Positions 1 through 7,149 of a stretch of DNA of 19,278 nucleotides are shown here, in pieces. The DNA lies in contig JAJZLI010000059.1 of the NCBI GenBank assembly GCA_021803645.1, forward strand, positions 25,318-44,595, read 5' to 3'. The notes below the pieces were generated by a model, which was not told the DNA's origin, did no database searches, and saw only the letters and a list, made by a program, of their open reading frames with translations. A program made the translations under genes and the position numbers. The stretch is from a bacterium (GTDB lineage Bacteria > Patescibacteriota > Dojkabacteria > JAKAPS01 > JAJZLI01). Every line of letters begins with the position of its first letter. Positions within the stretch are counted from its first letter, which is position 1.

Positions 1-603
1 ATATTGATTCTGTAAACTTACGACATTTTGCTTACTTAAATTTAGTTGAGTCTCATTCTGATTTAGACTCAACATTATACTATGCAACTGATCCTCAAGA
101 CTATTTTCCTCCTTAATAGATGAACCAAAATATGCAACAGAAGTGAGAGAGCTATTAATATTAGCATTACCCATAAATAAGGTAACTGGAGGAACATAAG
201 ATTGCTCATAATCTGATAGAGCATTTTTATCAATCTCCTCTTTCACTATATTAATCTTATTATTTTCAATCTGTATCTGTGTCACAATAGATGATATTTG
301 AGAATTTAATTGATCGATCTGTGATTGTTCATTATTAATTAGAAGTTGCTTCTGATAAATTAGACTTTTATACATCTGAATACTAGAAGATAATGAAGAT
401 ATAGCCCCATTGTTCTGACTTATCTTTGTATTATCTTGAGATATAAGATTCTGAAGAGATTGAGCTTGTTGTTGAAGTTGTGTTAAGCTACTGTCGGCGA
501 TAACAAAAGATTTGGGAAATATTACATAACATACAGATATAAAAATACCAAAAATAAAGATAGATAAAGCAGGTTTTATGATATAAATTATAGACCTATA
601 CAT
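1..603 (-). CDS. Exported coiled-coil protein, EnvC-like (partial)
   Basis: An ATG at 603 opens 201 codons that run off the window's left edge, so the C-terminus is missing. Residues about 8-30 form one hydrophobic segment (signal peptide or anchor) ending near VIAD. The rest is Gln/Asn/Ser/Leu-rich with heptad character, broken by a short segment around YVPPVTLFMGNANINSSL before a second helix. A long coiled coil, a loop resembling the 'gsfsdfl' segment, then another coil is the usual N-terminal layout of EnvC/M23-type murein hydrolase activators, which FtsEX controls. ftsEX lies 1.5 kb upstream on the same strand, which fits. The catalytic or LytM domain would lie outside the window, so the assignment is inference; a generic coiled-coil surface protein is the alternative. 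Confidence 0.55.
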   Translation of the reverse strand, partial: MYRSIIYIIKPALSIFIFGIFISVCYVIFPKSFVIADSSLTQLQQQAQSLQNLISQDNTKISQNNGAISSLSSSIQMYKSLIYQKQLLINNEQSQIDQLNSQISSIVTQIQIENNKINIVKEEIDKNALSDYEQSYVPPVTLFMGNANINSSLTSVAYFGSSIKEENSLEDQLHSIMLSLNQNETQLNLSKQNVVSLQNQY

Positions 604-661
604 ACATTATATATAATATCATATTGACAGACTAACATAATAATAATGAGAAAAATTGTAA

Positions 662-2044
662 TTACATTATACTAATTCCAGAAACTAAGGCAATAAACTT
701 ACTCTTATCACCTTCATCCTTTATTTTATCTTTTACATCTTCTAATGTTTTTAATGCGTTTTCCCAGCTTTGCTTTGATCCTCCACCCATAATAATTATA
801 TTTATAACTTTATCCAAATCATTGTGAAGATATGGAAAATCATTTTGAATCTGCAACAGATATCTTCCATTTGGAATATGTGCAAGTTCTACTTTATTCA
901 TAATTCTTGGGGAAGCTACAAAATCAATATAATTATCTTTAGTGACTACTGATACGCTATTTACTTTAGTACTATATGTTTCTTGAAAAGCACACAATCC
1001 TTTTGTAGTCTTTTGTGAAGAAGAATATTTAAATTCATACCCATACAATTTTCCACCTCCCTCTTCAATATAATCCACTTCTTTCTTTTCCTCTCTCCAA
1101 AAATATGTATTTACATCATTACATAAATAAGATTGACGCTTTTTTCTTTCAATCATTAAAAAATTTTCCCACAAACCTCCAACATCATTCCTCATATTTA
1201 ATCCATTAAAATTGTTTATTAGCGCATTTCTAATACCTAAATCATAAAAATAATATTTACTATTACGTTTAATCTCTTTTCTTAAGTTATTATGATATGC
1301 TCCAATTCTAAAAAGTATAAATGACTCTTCCAAAAGGCCAATATACTTCTCAACAGTTTTATAATCAATGTTTAAATTTGATGCAAGTTCACGAAAAGAA
1401 ACTTCCCCCCCAACTTGAAAAGCTAAAAGTCGAAGTAAATCATATACTTTTTGATTACTTTTAACCTTATCAAAAGCAAGTATGTCTTTTAAAAGGTATG
1501 AAGAGACCAAACTTTGCAGATATGAGATTTTATCATCTTTACTCTGATACATTAGGACAACAGGATATCCTCCATAAATCAAATAGTCTTCATTCTTACT
1601 ATCAAGGTCAAAACTTCCAATTTCAGATTGTAGTTCAAATTGAGATACTGGATACAATAAAAGTTCAGAGCTTCTCCCAACGAGAGGGTACCCCATTTTC
1701 TGGTTAAGTTCAAGTGAAGAAGACCCCGTAATAATAATTTTAATATTAGGAATCTGATCAACCGCTAATTTTAAAGTTTTTTCTACATTAGGGATGTTCT
1801 GAGCCTCATCTATAAATATAAGTTCATTGTCTTCAACATATCTTTGAATGTCAACTAGAGAATATGACGAAAATACCTTTTGTATCCGAATGTCATCTCC
1901 AGTTCCCTTTTTATATTTAAAATGCGTAGTGGATAAAAAATTATCCACAAGAGTTGTTTTACCTACTTGTCTGGGACCATAAATAATTAATACCTTACCA
2001 GGATGAAGATATTTATTTAAGTTATCATAAAAACGTTTTATCAT
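662..2044 (-). CDS. DUF4143-type AAA+ ATPase
   Basis: 460 residues. The N-terminal ATPase has Walker A GPRQVGKTT (about 23-31), Walker B ELIFIDEAQ (about 74-82) and sensor-1-like IIITGSSSLEL. A winged-helix-like stretch (FRELASNLNIDYKTVEKYIGLLEESFIL) follows. The DUF4143 C-terminal domain contains YYFYDLGIRNAL, then E-VDYI and GYEFKYS, the pattern of a PD-(D/E)XK-like fold. This family is common and poorly understood; its members are often strain-variable and no substrate can be assigned. About 80 residues beyond the usual DUF4143 end (after DNYIDFVA) form a tail I do not recognise, with an IIIMGGG strand-turn and a Lys/Asp-rich helix. The gene starts 27 nt past the ftsX terminator hairpin, so it probably has its own promoter. 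It separates ftsEX from the coiled-coil gene. Confidence 0.85.
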   Translation of the reverse strand: MIKRFYDNLNKYLHPGKVLIIYGPRQVGKTTLVDNFLSTTHFKYKKGTGDDIRIQKVFSSYSLVDIQRYVEDNELIFIDEAQNIPNVEKTLKLAVDQIPNIKIIITGSSSLELNQKMGYPLVGRSSELLLYPVSQFELQSEIGSFDLDSKNEDYLIYGGYPVVLMYQSKDDKISYLQSLVSSYLLKDILAFDKVKSNQKVYDLLRLLAFQVGGEVSFRELASNLNIDYKTVEKYIGLLEESFILFRIGAYHNNLRKEIKRNSKYYFYDLGIRNALINNFNGLNMRNDVGGLWENFLMIERKKRQSYLCNDVNTYFWREEKKEVDYIEEGGGKLYGYEFKYSSSQKTTKGLCAFQETYSTKVNSVSVVTKDNYIDFVASPRIMNKVELAHIPNGRYLLQIQNDFPYLHNDLDKVINIIIMGGGSKQSWENALKTLEDVKDKIKDEGDKSKFIALVSGISIM

Positions 2045-2070
2045 TAATATGAATCATATATTAAATTATC

Positions 2071-2110
2071 AAAAAAATCAATATTTGAGGATTAACAGTC
2101 CTCAAATATT
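2071..2110 (-). terminator. Rho-independent terminator of ftsEX
   Basis: A perfect 12-bp inverted repeat, AATATTTGAGGA (2080-2091) and TCCTCAAATATT (2099-2110), encloses a 7-nt loop. Read on the minus strand, the stem is followed after two bases by seven T (complement of 2071-2077). It lies 16 nt beyond the ftsX stop, so it ends the ftsE-ftsX transcript before the ATPase gene. It has no T tract on the plus strand. Confidence 0.85.
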
Positions 2111-2125
2111 ATGTATTATGAGGAA

Positions 2126-3049
2126 TTACTTCTTCATATACCTTGTCATTGCAATGGTTGAGGATATTGCCCCAATTATGATACCAATAATAACTTCTAC
2201 AATAACAGCTTCGGTAACAAACCAAACTGTTATTGTAGGAAGAGGAACTCCCTGGAAAAATTGTTCTAATGGAAAAATTATTGCATCCTTATAGTATGTA
2301 TTTGTAATAAAGAATATGAAAAGAAGAACTATTGCAGATAAAAAGGCACCAGATGCTCCATAAAATGCTCCTTCAAGGATAAACGGGCCTTTTACATATT
2401 CAGAGGATGCTCCTACAAGTCTCATAATTTCAATTTCTTCTGCTTGAGAGTTAATAGTAATTGCAATTGTTATTACTACAATGATAAATGATACTATTCC
2501 AAGGAATATTATGAGACCTATTCCAATACCATTAATAACACTAACTGCTTGTTTTAAGAAACTAACGACACTCTTGAAATAAAGTATATTATCAATCTGT
2601 CCATTACTTTGGCTCTTAAGTTTGTAAACTAGGGTTGCAATATCTTGTAAGTCAGATAAATTTTTTGTACTTATATCATAAGAAGGAGGAAGTGCATTGG
2701 CGTCTACTGCAGAAACCAATGAAGGGTTTTGCTTTTTTAAAAATTGCTCAAATCTCTTATATGCCTGGTCTTTAGATACATATTGAATAGAAGCAACTTT
2801 TCCTGTATCAAGTATGTCTGTTTTTACTTGATTCATATAAGAAGCAGATGTACTTGGGTTAAAAAACACTATAATTTGAGACTTGGATTCATAGTAATGG
2901 AGTATTACATTGACTGTATAGGTAGTAAGTCCAAAAATAGAAATTACAAAAAAGGTTAAAGTCATAATTGCAATGGAAGCAAATGACAACCATCCATTAC
3001 GAAAAATATGTTGATATGTATATTTAATTAATCTAGTAATTCTTATCAT
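2126..3049 (-). CDS. ftsX: Cell division protein FtsX
   Basis: 307 residues, usual FtsX length. One N-terminal helix (about 22-45, WLSFASIAIMTLTFFVISIFGL) precedes an extracytoplasmic domain (about 50-160) with the typical IIVFFNPS and VSKDQAYKRF segments. Three C-terminal helices follow, with the conserved EIEIMRLVGAS coupling motif after the second helix. FtsX is the membrane half of the FtsEX type VII ABC complex, which transmits ATP hydrolysis to periplasmic murein hydrolase activators. Its start is 5 nt after the ftsE stop, so the two are co-transcribed and probably translationally coupled. The operon ends at the hairpin at 2080-2110. Confidence 0.95.
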   Translation of the reverse strand: MIRITRLIKYTYQHIFRNGWLSFASIAIMTLTFFVISIFGLTTYTVNVILHYYESKSQIIVFFNPSTSASYMNQVKTDILDTGKVASIQYVSKDQAYKRFEQFLKKQNPSLVSAVDANALPPSYDISTKNLSDLQDIATLVYKLKSQSNGQIDNILYFKSVVSFLKQAVSVINGIGIGLIIFLGIVSFIIVVITIAITINSQAEEIEIMRLVGASSEYVKGPFILEGAFYGASGAFLSAIVLLFIFFITNTYYKDAIIFPLEQFFQGVPLPTITVWFVTEAVIVEVIIGIIIGAISSTIAMTRYMKK

Positions 3050-3054
3050 AATAT

Positions 3055-3729
3055 TTATTCAGAATATCCTCCTTGTGAATCTCTTACCAGTTTACCAGAA
3101 TCAAGAACAATAACTCTCTTTTGCATTGAATCCACAACATCAGAAGCATGTGTTGCCATAAGTACAGTTGTACCCCAACTATTAATTTTGTTTAAAAGTT
3201 GGATAATGTCCCAACTTACATTTGGATCCAAATTTCCAGTTGGTTCGTCTGCAACCAATATGTGAGGATTATTCACCATGGCTCTTGCAATCGCGACCCT
3301 TTGTCTTTCCCCTCCAGAGAGTTGATGAGGAAAATGATGAGATTTTGATGCCAGCCCCACTAGATCTAGAATATAATCTACACTCTTTTTTATTTCCCTA
3401 TTGGAATAATTTGCAACTTCCATTGCAAAAGCTACATTCTCAAATGCTGTCCTTTTAGGTAATAGTTTAAAATCTTGAAATACAACTCCAATTTCTCTTC
3501 TAAGATGGGGAAGTGCCTTTGATTTTAATTTTCCAATGTCGTATCCTGCAAAGTGAATAGCCCCATCTGTAGGATCCTCTTCCTTTATGATGAGTTTTAC
3601 AATGGTACTTTTGCCTGATCCAGAATGGCCAACAAGGAAAACAAATTCTCCTTCATTTATCTTAAAACTAATATCCTGAATTGCAAACTTACCATTATAT
3701 TCTTTGGTAACATCACTGAATGTAAGCAT
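3055..3729 (-). CDS. ftsE: Cell division ATP-binding protein FtsE
   Basis: 224 residues, the family's normal size. Walker A GHSGSGKST (34-42), a Q-loop in GVVFQDFKLLP, signature LSGGERQRVAIARA, Walker B ILVADEPTGNLD and a switch His in MATHASDVV are all present. LLPKRTAFENVAFAMEV is typical of FtsE rather than of a transport ATPase. It pairs with the adjacent FtsX on the cytoplasmic face of the septum. It is the first gene of the operon. I see no convincing Shine-Dalgarno upstream of this ATG, which is common in this window. Confidence 0.95.
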   Translation of the reverse strand: MLTFSDVTKEYNGKFAIQDISFKINEGEFVFLVGHSGSGKSTIVKLIIKEEDPTDGAIHFAGYDIGKLKSKALPHLRREIGVVFQDFKLLPKRTAFENVAFAMEVANYSNREIKKSVDYILDLVGLASKSHHFPHQLSGGERQRVAIARAMVNNPHILVADEPTGNLDPNVSWDIIQLLNKINSWGTTVLMATHASDVVDSMQKRVIVLDSGKLVRDSQGGYSE

Positions 3730-3898
3730 ATGTTATTAAAGGATATACCAAAGAGATTAAATATTCAAATTTTTGTATATGTTACTTACATACAATACAT
3801 ATTATGCTTAGTATATAATTTCAGTATGAAGTTCATTGGGAATAATATAATTTTATGGCTGTGTTGCCCAAGATTATTTCTTAATTATCGATTAAGAT

Positions 3899-3928
3899 TT
3901 GAAAGGTGATCTTTTGATAAGGTATAAT
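3899..3928 (+). promoter_or_regulatory. Sigma-70-type promoter of tRNA-Glu
   Basis: TTGAAA at 3899-3904 and a perfect TATAAT at 3923-3928, 18 bp apart. The expected start point is near 3935, four bases before the mature tRNA 5' end, which fits a tRNA promoter. Confidence 0.7.
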
Positions 3929-3938
3929 GGTGATTATT

Positions 3939-4012
3939 GGCCTTGTCGTCTAGTGGACTAGGACACCAGGTTCTCATCCTGAAAATCGTGGGTTCGAATC
4001 CCACCAAGGTCA
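3939..4012 (+). tRNA. tRNA-Glu (anticodon CTC)
   Basis: A complete cloverleaf. The 7-bp acceptor stem is GGCCTTG with CAAGGTC (one G-T pair). The D arm is GTCT/GGAC with the AGTGG loop. The anticodon loop TTCTCAT gives CTC at 3973-3975. The T arm is GTGGG-TTCGAAT-CCCAC and the discriminator is A at 4012. The sequence closely follows bacterial tRNA-Glu. Pair 27-43 of the anticodon stem is C-A. CCA is not encoded. It reads GAG codons; a TTC-anticodon partner must lie elsewhere. Its 3' end is repeated in decayed form downstream. Confidence 0.95.
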
Positions 4013-4058
4013 AGTAAATCGATGACCCCCACTTGAAACATCCCGAATGTATTGATAT
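4006..4058 (+). repeat. tRNA-Glu 3'-end repeat, copy 1 (att-like)
   Basis: The last bases of the tRNA plus flank begin with AAGGTCAAGTAA (4006-4017). After 13 nt comes ACTTGAAA (4031-4038), then a CCCGAATG segment. TCAAGT and ACTTGA can pair as a 6-bp stem. The same order of blocks recurs at 4809-4855, about 800 bp away. A duplicated tRNA 3' end is the usual footprint of tRNA-targeted integration, but no integrase is visible, so calling it an attachment site is inference. Confidence 0.45.
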
Positions 4059-4098
4059 ACGTGGATACAAGTGCAGTTCGAAATGCTAAAGGAAAACC

Positions 4099-4392
4099 TT
4101 AATTATAAACTTTTTTGTTTCCAGAATGTCCACCTCTGGTCAAAGCTATGATAGTAGTTTTGTTGTCGAAAAAATCCCCAATAATCCGTAGATCTTCTGT
4201 TATTCTTGAACTATATCTTATGCCATAATTTCTTGTACCGACTTTATGAGTTTTTAGGTTATTTGAAAAAGGATTTTCTGTAAGTGTTATGATTTTTTAA
4301 TCAATTATTTTTTTTAAACTAATATTCCCTTTTACGTACTTTCTATAAGATCTTTCAAATTCTTTAGTTATAGTAAATTCATAGGTTGACAT
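4099..4392 (-). pseudogene. RelE/ParE-like toxin broken by an in-frame stop
   Basis: The ATG at 4392 is 6 nt after the antitoxin stop. The frame encodes 97 residues to TAA at 4099-4101 but is interrupted by TAA at 4297-4299 (codon 32). Both sides match a small RelE-superfamily mRNA interferase in the same frame. The front part is FEFERSYRKYVKG-like (MSTYEFTITKEFERSYRK). The back part has LTENPFSNNLKTHKV, NYGIRYSSRI, LRIIGDFFDNKTTIIAL and GGHSGNKKVYN, the usual core and C-terminal strand. A single substitution would restore the reading frame. The toxin should be inactive, as only 31 residues would be made. A sequencing error is the alternative. Confidence 0.75.
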
Positions 4393-4398
4393 ATAGTC

Positions 4399-4689
4399 TT
4401 ATGTACTTATTTTGTTAAGATGATTTTTGATCTGGCTTGTCGATTTTAATCTTGTTACTCTCCCTGCATCAATATCATCTAATGCTCTTCCAATACTTTC
4501 TTCAGTATTTTCATCAACCGTAGGAATGTCTTTATATAATGGTTTGATATCTTCAATTACTAGGTGTCTTATGTACTCTGGTGTAGAAATACCCAACTGT
4601 TCAAGTCTTATCTTTATCAATTTAAATAAAGGTTGTGGAAATCCTACTTGTCTTATAATTTTATTTTGTGTTTGATTATTTGTACTCAT
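4399..4689 (-). CDS. Ribbon-helix-helix antitoxin (RelB/CopG-like)
   Basis: 96 residues from the ATG at 4689. An upstream in-frame ATG (4728) would add 13 unlikely residues and run into the putative operator. The N-terminal half has the RHH pattern: a short strand (IIRQVGFPQPLFKLI), helix 1 (IKIRLEQLG) and STPEYIRHLVIEDIK. The C-terminal half is acidic (VDENTEESIGRALDDIDAGRV), as in antitoxins whose tail neutralises a RelE-type toxin. It sits directly before the toxin gene, as in relBE-type operons. It would bind its own promoter as a dimer and block the toxin. With the toxin broken it may survive as a solitary regulator or anti-toxin guard. Confidence 0.75.
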   Translation of the reverse strand: MSTNNQTQNKIIRQVGFPQPLFKLIKIRLEQLGISTPEYIRHLVIEDIKPLYKDIPTVDENTEESIGRALDDIDAGRVTRLKSTSQIKNHLNKIST

Positions 4690-4699
4690 AACTATATAA

Positions 4700-4737
4700 A
4701 TGTGTTGTAGCACATGTATGGAAATCATTCAACACAT
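4700..4737 (-). promoter_or_regulatory. Putative antitoxin operator and promoter
   Basis: A perfect 8-bp inverted repeat, ATGTGTTG (4700-4707) and CAACACAT (4730-4737), has a 22-nt spacer containing the palindrome ACATGT. On the minus strand a TTGAAT / TACAAC pair 17 bp apart lies across it, just ahead of the antitoxin start at 4689. RHH antitoxins usually repress their own operon at such repeats. No binding data; inference. Confidence 0.4.
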
Positions 4738-4779
4738 GTCTATAACTGTTTGTATATTTCTATGATTTTTACAGTCCAA

Positions 4780-4856
4780 ACCAAAAGTGGTTCGATTTGA
4801 GGCACCTTAAGGTCAAGTAACGCGACACCTCACTTGAAATAGCCCAAAATATTTAT
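4780..4856 (+). repeat. tRNA-Glu 3'-end repeat, copy 2
   Basis: GTGG-TTCGAT (degenerate T arm, 4787-4796) is followed by AAGGTCAAGTAA (4809-4820), identical over 12 bases to the real tRNA end at 4006-4017. ACTTGAAA (4832-4839) and an AGCCCAAAA segment then follow the block order of copy 1. Together with copy 1 it brackets the toxin-antitoxin remnant. The 41-nt front part (4780-4820) also matches copy 3. Apart from these repeats and the possible remnant gene at 4874-5075, I see nothing between 4740 and 5142. Confidence 0.5.
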
Positions 4857-4873
4857 ATGTAAATAAGAATGAA

Positions 4874-5075
4874 ATAGATTTATTACGCAAGATAAAACCT
4901 TTATAGAAGTAAAATATGTAAGATATATAGAAGGAAACAAAAAGAATTGTTTGATAATTATAAGGTAAAAGAAAAGATAGTTATAAGAAATATTTTTGAA
5001 TTAGAAAAATTTTTGGAAGAAGGAGAATATTATCATAAAGAAGTTAATTTTAATATAAACCTATTAATCTTATGA
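4874..5075 (+). pseudogene. Possible DUF2442-like remnant, frameshifted
   Basis: There is no intact ORF with a start codon. One frame reads FIEVKYVRYIEGNKK. After a shift near 4935-4950 another reads ELFDNYKVKEKIVIRN and then IFELEKFLEEGEYYHKEV up to TGA at 5073-5075. The order (V-K-x-x-x-x-Y/N-K, F-D-N, a basic segment, L-E-K-x-L-E-x-G-x-Y/F) resembles DUF2442, a small family often found beside toxin-antitoxin genes. The match is by eye only, and the flanking repeats suggest decayed mobile DNA. Confidence 0.25.
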
Positions 5076-5085
5076 CCTGACCCAG

Positions 5086-5126
5086 ACCAAAAGCGTTTCG
5101 ATCTGAGGTATGTTAATTTTAAGTAA
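5086..5126 (+). repeat. tRNA-Glu 3'-end repeat, copy 3
   Basis: These 41 nt align without gaps to 4780-4820 with 9 mismatches by hand count. Shared blocks include ACCAAAAG, TTCGAT, TGAGG, TTAA and AAGTAA. It marks the far edge of the second remnant segment (4874-5075), which suggests two successive insertions or duplications behind the tRNA. Confidence 0.4.
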
Positions 5127-5142
5127 TTTTAAAATCTTACTA

Positions 5143-5520
5143 TTAATGTTTGTTAGTTTTAAGCTTTTGAAGTGATGTAGATATAGCCTCTTTTGTGTTA
5201 TCTGGTAGTTCTTCCCACTCAGATAATTTTGTTTTCCCCATTGCAAGACTTTGAGATAGTAATAGAGCATACTTTCTGTCAATCTTTATTTTCTCAAGTT
5301 CTGATTTTATATCATTTCTTACATGTACTAGTTTATTAAGGTATCTGAATTCATATATTATTTTCGAGGCATAGTATGCTGTTGGTATTAAGAGTACTAA
5401 GTATATAAGGCTTGTAAGAATACTTCCTTTAGAAATAGAGTCCATGGTAAGAGATGTTAAATATATACCAAGAAGGATTAATATACTCATTGATATGAAT
5501 TTAAGCTTTAGATTTTTCAT
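5143..5520 (-). CDS. Two-helix membrane protein of the cytochrome b operon
   Basis: 125 residues. Two hydrophobic helices (about 8-27, ISMSILILLGIYLTSLTM, and about 33-53, ILTSLIYLVLLIPTAYYA) precede a charged, helical cytoplasmic tail with a Lys/Glu-rich stretch (RNDIKSELEKIKIDRKYALL). I recognise no family. The start overlaps the end of the subunit-IV-like gene by 20 nt, so it is the last gene of a translationally coupled operon and probably an accessory or assembly partner of the cytochrome b complex. No cysteine or histidine cofactor motif is visible. Confidence 0.75.
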   Translation of the reverse strand: MKNLKLKFISMSILILLGIYLTSLTMDSISKGSILTSLIYLVLLIPTAYYASKIIYEFRYLNKLVHVRNDIKSELEKIKIDRKYALLLSQSLAMGKTKLSEWEELPDNTKEAISTSLQKLKTNKH

Positions 5521-6442
5521 TTTTATAATAATTTCTCCATATTAATTTATAAACAGGAATATAATATGGAATCCTGTTTAATATAGGAATATATGGAAGT
5601 AGTATTAATAGAAGAAAGGTTAAAAATACTGTTCCAAAAACTAACAGGTCAGCTGCTGGTGATGCTGCAAATGGAGGAAATAGGTATAAATAATTATAGT
5701 ATGTTAGCCACCATGGGCCTGGGTATGCTGCATTATATTTTATAATGCCCATTTGGCTACCTAGCATATTTTCTTTTGTTGCTAAATTTGTTAATGCTGT
5801 TCCTTGAAGGAATAAGAGTCTATTTTGAAAATTATATGTATATGTACTGTTATTACCTGGAACATTTGCATCAAGTGCTCTTGCCATAAAGCCACTTTTT
5901 CCAAGTGCAAGAAGAGATGATATCATATATGATACTGGACCATAATTTCCGTTTGGAACAACCACGTCTCCGTTGACAATCTTTGCTTTCTGTAGAGCAT
6001 TGTTATAATTTGTTTCCCACATCTTTTGTGTTTGTAATGATGATTTTTGGAACCATTGTATGTAATATATTATTGATGGATTTATACTTTCTGTCATTTT
6101 TAGTGGATTAATAACAAATTCTTGTTTTGTATTAACTGGAGTTGCCTGTCCCATCCACTGTTCAGGATTTATAAATCCTAAACTTTGTTGTGATGCTCCT
6201 CTATTATATGGTGGTCCATATGTTGCAATTTCTCCTGTTTGCATTAAATCCCCCATGGCAGTTTGTTCAAATTCTTTCGGGTTTGCTTTTGCAAATTGAG
6301 CAATTGACATTGGAGGTTCATAGGGTGATTTAAATATTAATGATAATATGGCAATAAAGATAATAACAGCAATAAGTGTATAGATTAGGTCTTTGAATAA
6401 ATCGGATTCTTTTGTCTTGTAATGTATTTGTATACTATCCAT
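5501..6442 (-). CDS. Cytochrome b subunit-IV-like protein with large extracytoplasmic insert
   Basis: 313 residues from the ATG at 6442; a start at 6469 would only extend it into the upstream gene. One helix (about 18-38, LIYTLIAVIIFIAILSLIF) is followed by PYEPPMSIAQFAKANPKEF, about 200 residues of extracytoplasmic domain rich in Asn/Gln/Tyr/Pro (TYGPPYNRG, WMGQATPVNTKQEFVINPLK, YPGPWWLTYYNYLYLFPPF), then a C-terminal helix (LLVFGTVFLTFLLLILLPYIPI). The ending NRIPYYIPVYKLIWRNYY resembles the C-terminal subunits of cytochrome b complexes from Gram-positive-type bacteria. PGPWW...YLYLFPPF sits where the quinol-site loop (PEWY-like) is expected, but no PEWY is present. ATG overlaps the cytochrome b stop (ATGGATAG). 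It probably completes the membrane core of a quinone-linked complex; the reaction is unknown. Confidence 0.65.
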   Translation of the reverse strand: MDSIQIHYKTKESDLFKDLIYTLIAVIIFIAILSLIFKSPYEPPMSIAQFAKANPKEFEQTAMGDLMQTGEIATYGPPYNRGASQQSLGFINPEQWMGQATPVNTKQEFVINPLKMTESINPSIIYYIQWFQKSSLQTQKMWETNYNNALQKAKIVNGDVVVPNGNYGPVSYMISSLLALGKSGFMARALDANVPGNNSTYTYNFQNRLLFLQGTALTNLATKENMLGSQMGIIKYNAAYPGPWWLTYYNYLYLFPPFAASPAADLLVFGTVFLTFLLLILLPYIPILNRIPYYIPVYKLIWRNYYKNEKSKA

Positions 6443-7034
6443 TCTTATTGTCTTCAATTGGAGGAACAAGCCCTTTCTGTCTTACTAAAAATATGTGTAT
6501 TCCAACAAGGAGGACCAATATTGAAGGAAATACAACAAAATGTAATCCTTCAAGTTGACCATTATTTAATAAATTTAAAAAACTTGTTATACCCACTGCA
6601 TTAAATGCATCTTTTGCTTGTACTTGGTTCCACTGGGCAAAAGAACCTCCTTGTAACAATATTCCCATAAAAGTTTCAATGATAGCAAACATTGCTATAA
6701 ATATACCGATAATCCATGTTATAGCTCTTCCACCTCTCCATCCTGCCATGAAAAAAATTGTTAAAAAGTGTAGTGTAAGAAAAAAGAAGAATACTTGAAC
6801 TCCCCAGAAATGCATCGATCTAAAGAAAAATCCTAGTGATGATGTTTGGTACCAGAGTACTCCTTTTGATACCATGATAAATCCAGATAAGATTACTACA
6901 ATAAGGCTTGCCAATGTTATTATCCCAAACATGTAAACAAAAGAGGATACATATACTGGTAGTTTGTCGGGTAATATTTCATCTATATCGACTTCCTTCT
7001 TTATTTTATCTCTGATTGCTTTTGTTATGTTCAT
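6435..7034 (-). CDS. Cytochrome b6-type dihaem subunit
   Basis: 199 residues from the ATG at 7034; a TTG at 7052 would add six residues but has no ribosome site. The four helices of a cytochrome b N-terminal domain are visible. Helix B has RSMH...TLH with His 75 and 89, 14 apart. Helix D has GLH...GIH with His 165 and 180, 15 apart. The 14/15 spacing is that of cytochrome b6, while mitochondrial-type cytochrome b has 14/14. These His should bind two b haems across the membrane. FMAGWRGGRAITWIIG matches the usual helix B-C junction. The protein ends after helix D, so the core is split as in petB/petD. The haem, quinone and partner assignments follow family knowledge. No Rieske or cytochrome c gene is seen nearby. 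Confidence 0.9.
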   Translation of the reverse strand: MNITKAIRDKIKKEVDIDEILPDKLPVYVSSFVYMFGIITLASLIVVILSGFIMVSKGVLWYQTSSLGFFFRSMHFWGVQVFFFFLTLHFLTIFFMAGWRGGRAITWIIGIFIAMFAIIETFMGILLQGGSFAQWNQVQAKDAFNAVGITSFLNLLNNGQLEGLHFVVFPSILVLLVGIHIFLVRQKGLVPPIEDNKNG

Positions 7035-7143
7035 CTTTACTTTTTGTTCCAAACGATGGATATGGGAGAAACATTGATACTAAAAATACAATTGGTATTA
7101 GTATCATTATCCCTATGTCTATATATGCAGAATATGTTCCCAT
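7006..7143 (-). CDS. 45-residue single-helix protein at the head of the cytochrome b operon
   Basis: ATG at 7141-7143, TAA at 7006-7008. The sequence is MGTYSAYIDIGIMILIPIVF, then LVSMFLPYPSFGTK and a charged tail: one transmembrane helix (about 9-27) with a short positive C-terminus. It overlaps the cytochrome b start by 29 nt. A strong promoter places +1 on its first base, which supports it as a real, leaderless gene. It could be a small stabilising subunit, analogous in size to the petL/petG/petN or cbb3 CcoQ-type peptides, but it has no recognisable homology. No cofactor ligands. Confidence 0.6.
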   Translation of the reverse strand: MGTYSAYIDIGIMILIPIVFLVSMFLPYPSFGTKSKDEHNKSNQR

Positions 7144-7149
7144 AAACCG

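Noticed and set aside
3625..3909. Plus-strand ORF overlapping ftsE and the tRNA promoter.
   Set aside because: Most of it is antisense to ftsE and the rest is low-complexity text without family features. A 27-codon ORF inside it (from 3826) has no support either.
3885..4070. Minus-strand 61-residue ORF across tRNA-Glu.
   Set aside because: It is the antisense of the tRNA gene and its flank.
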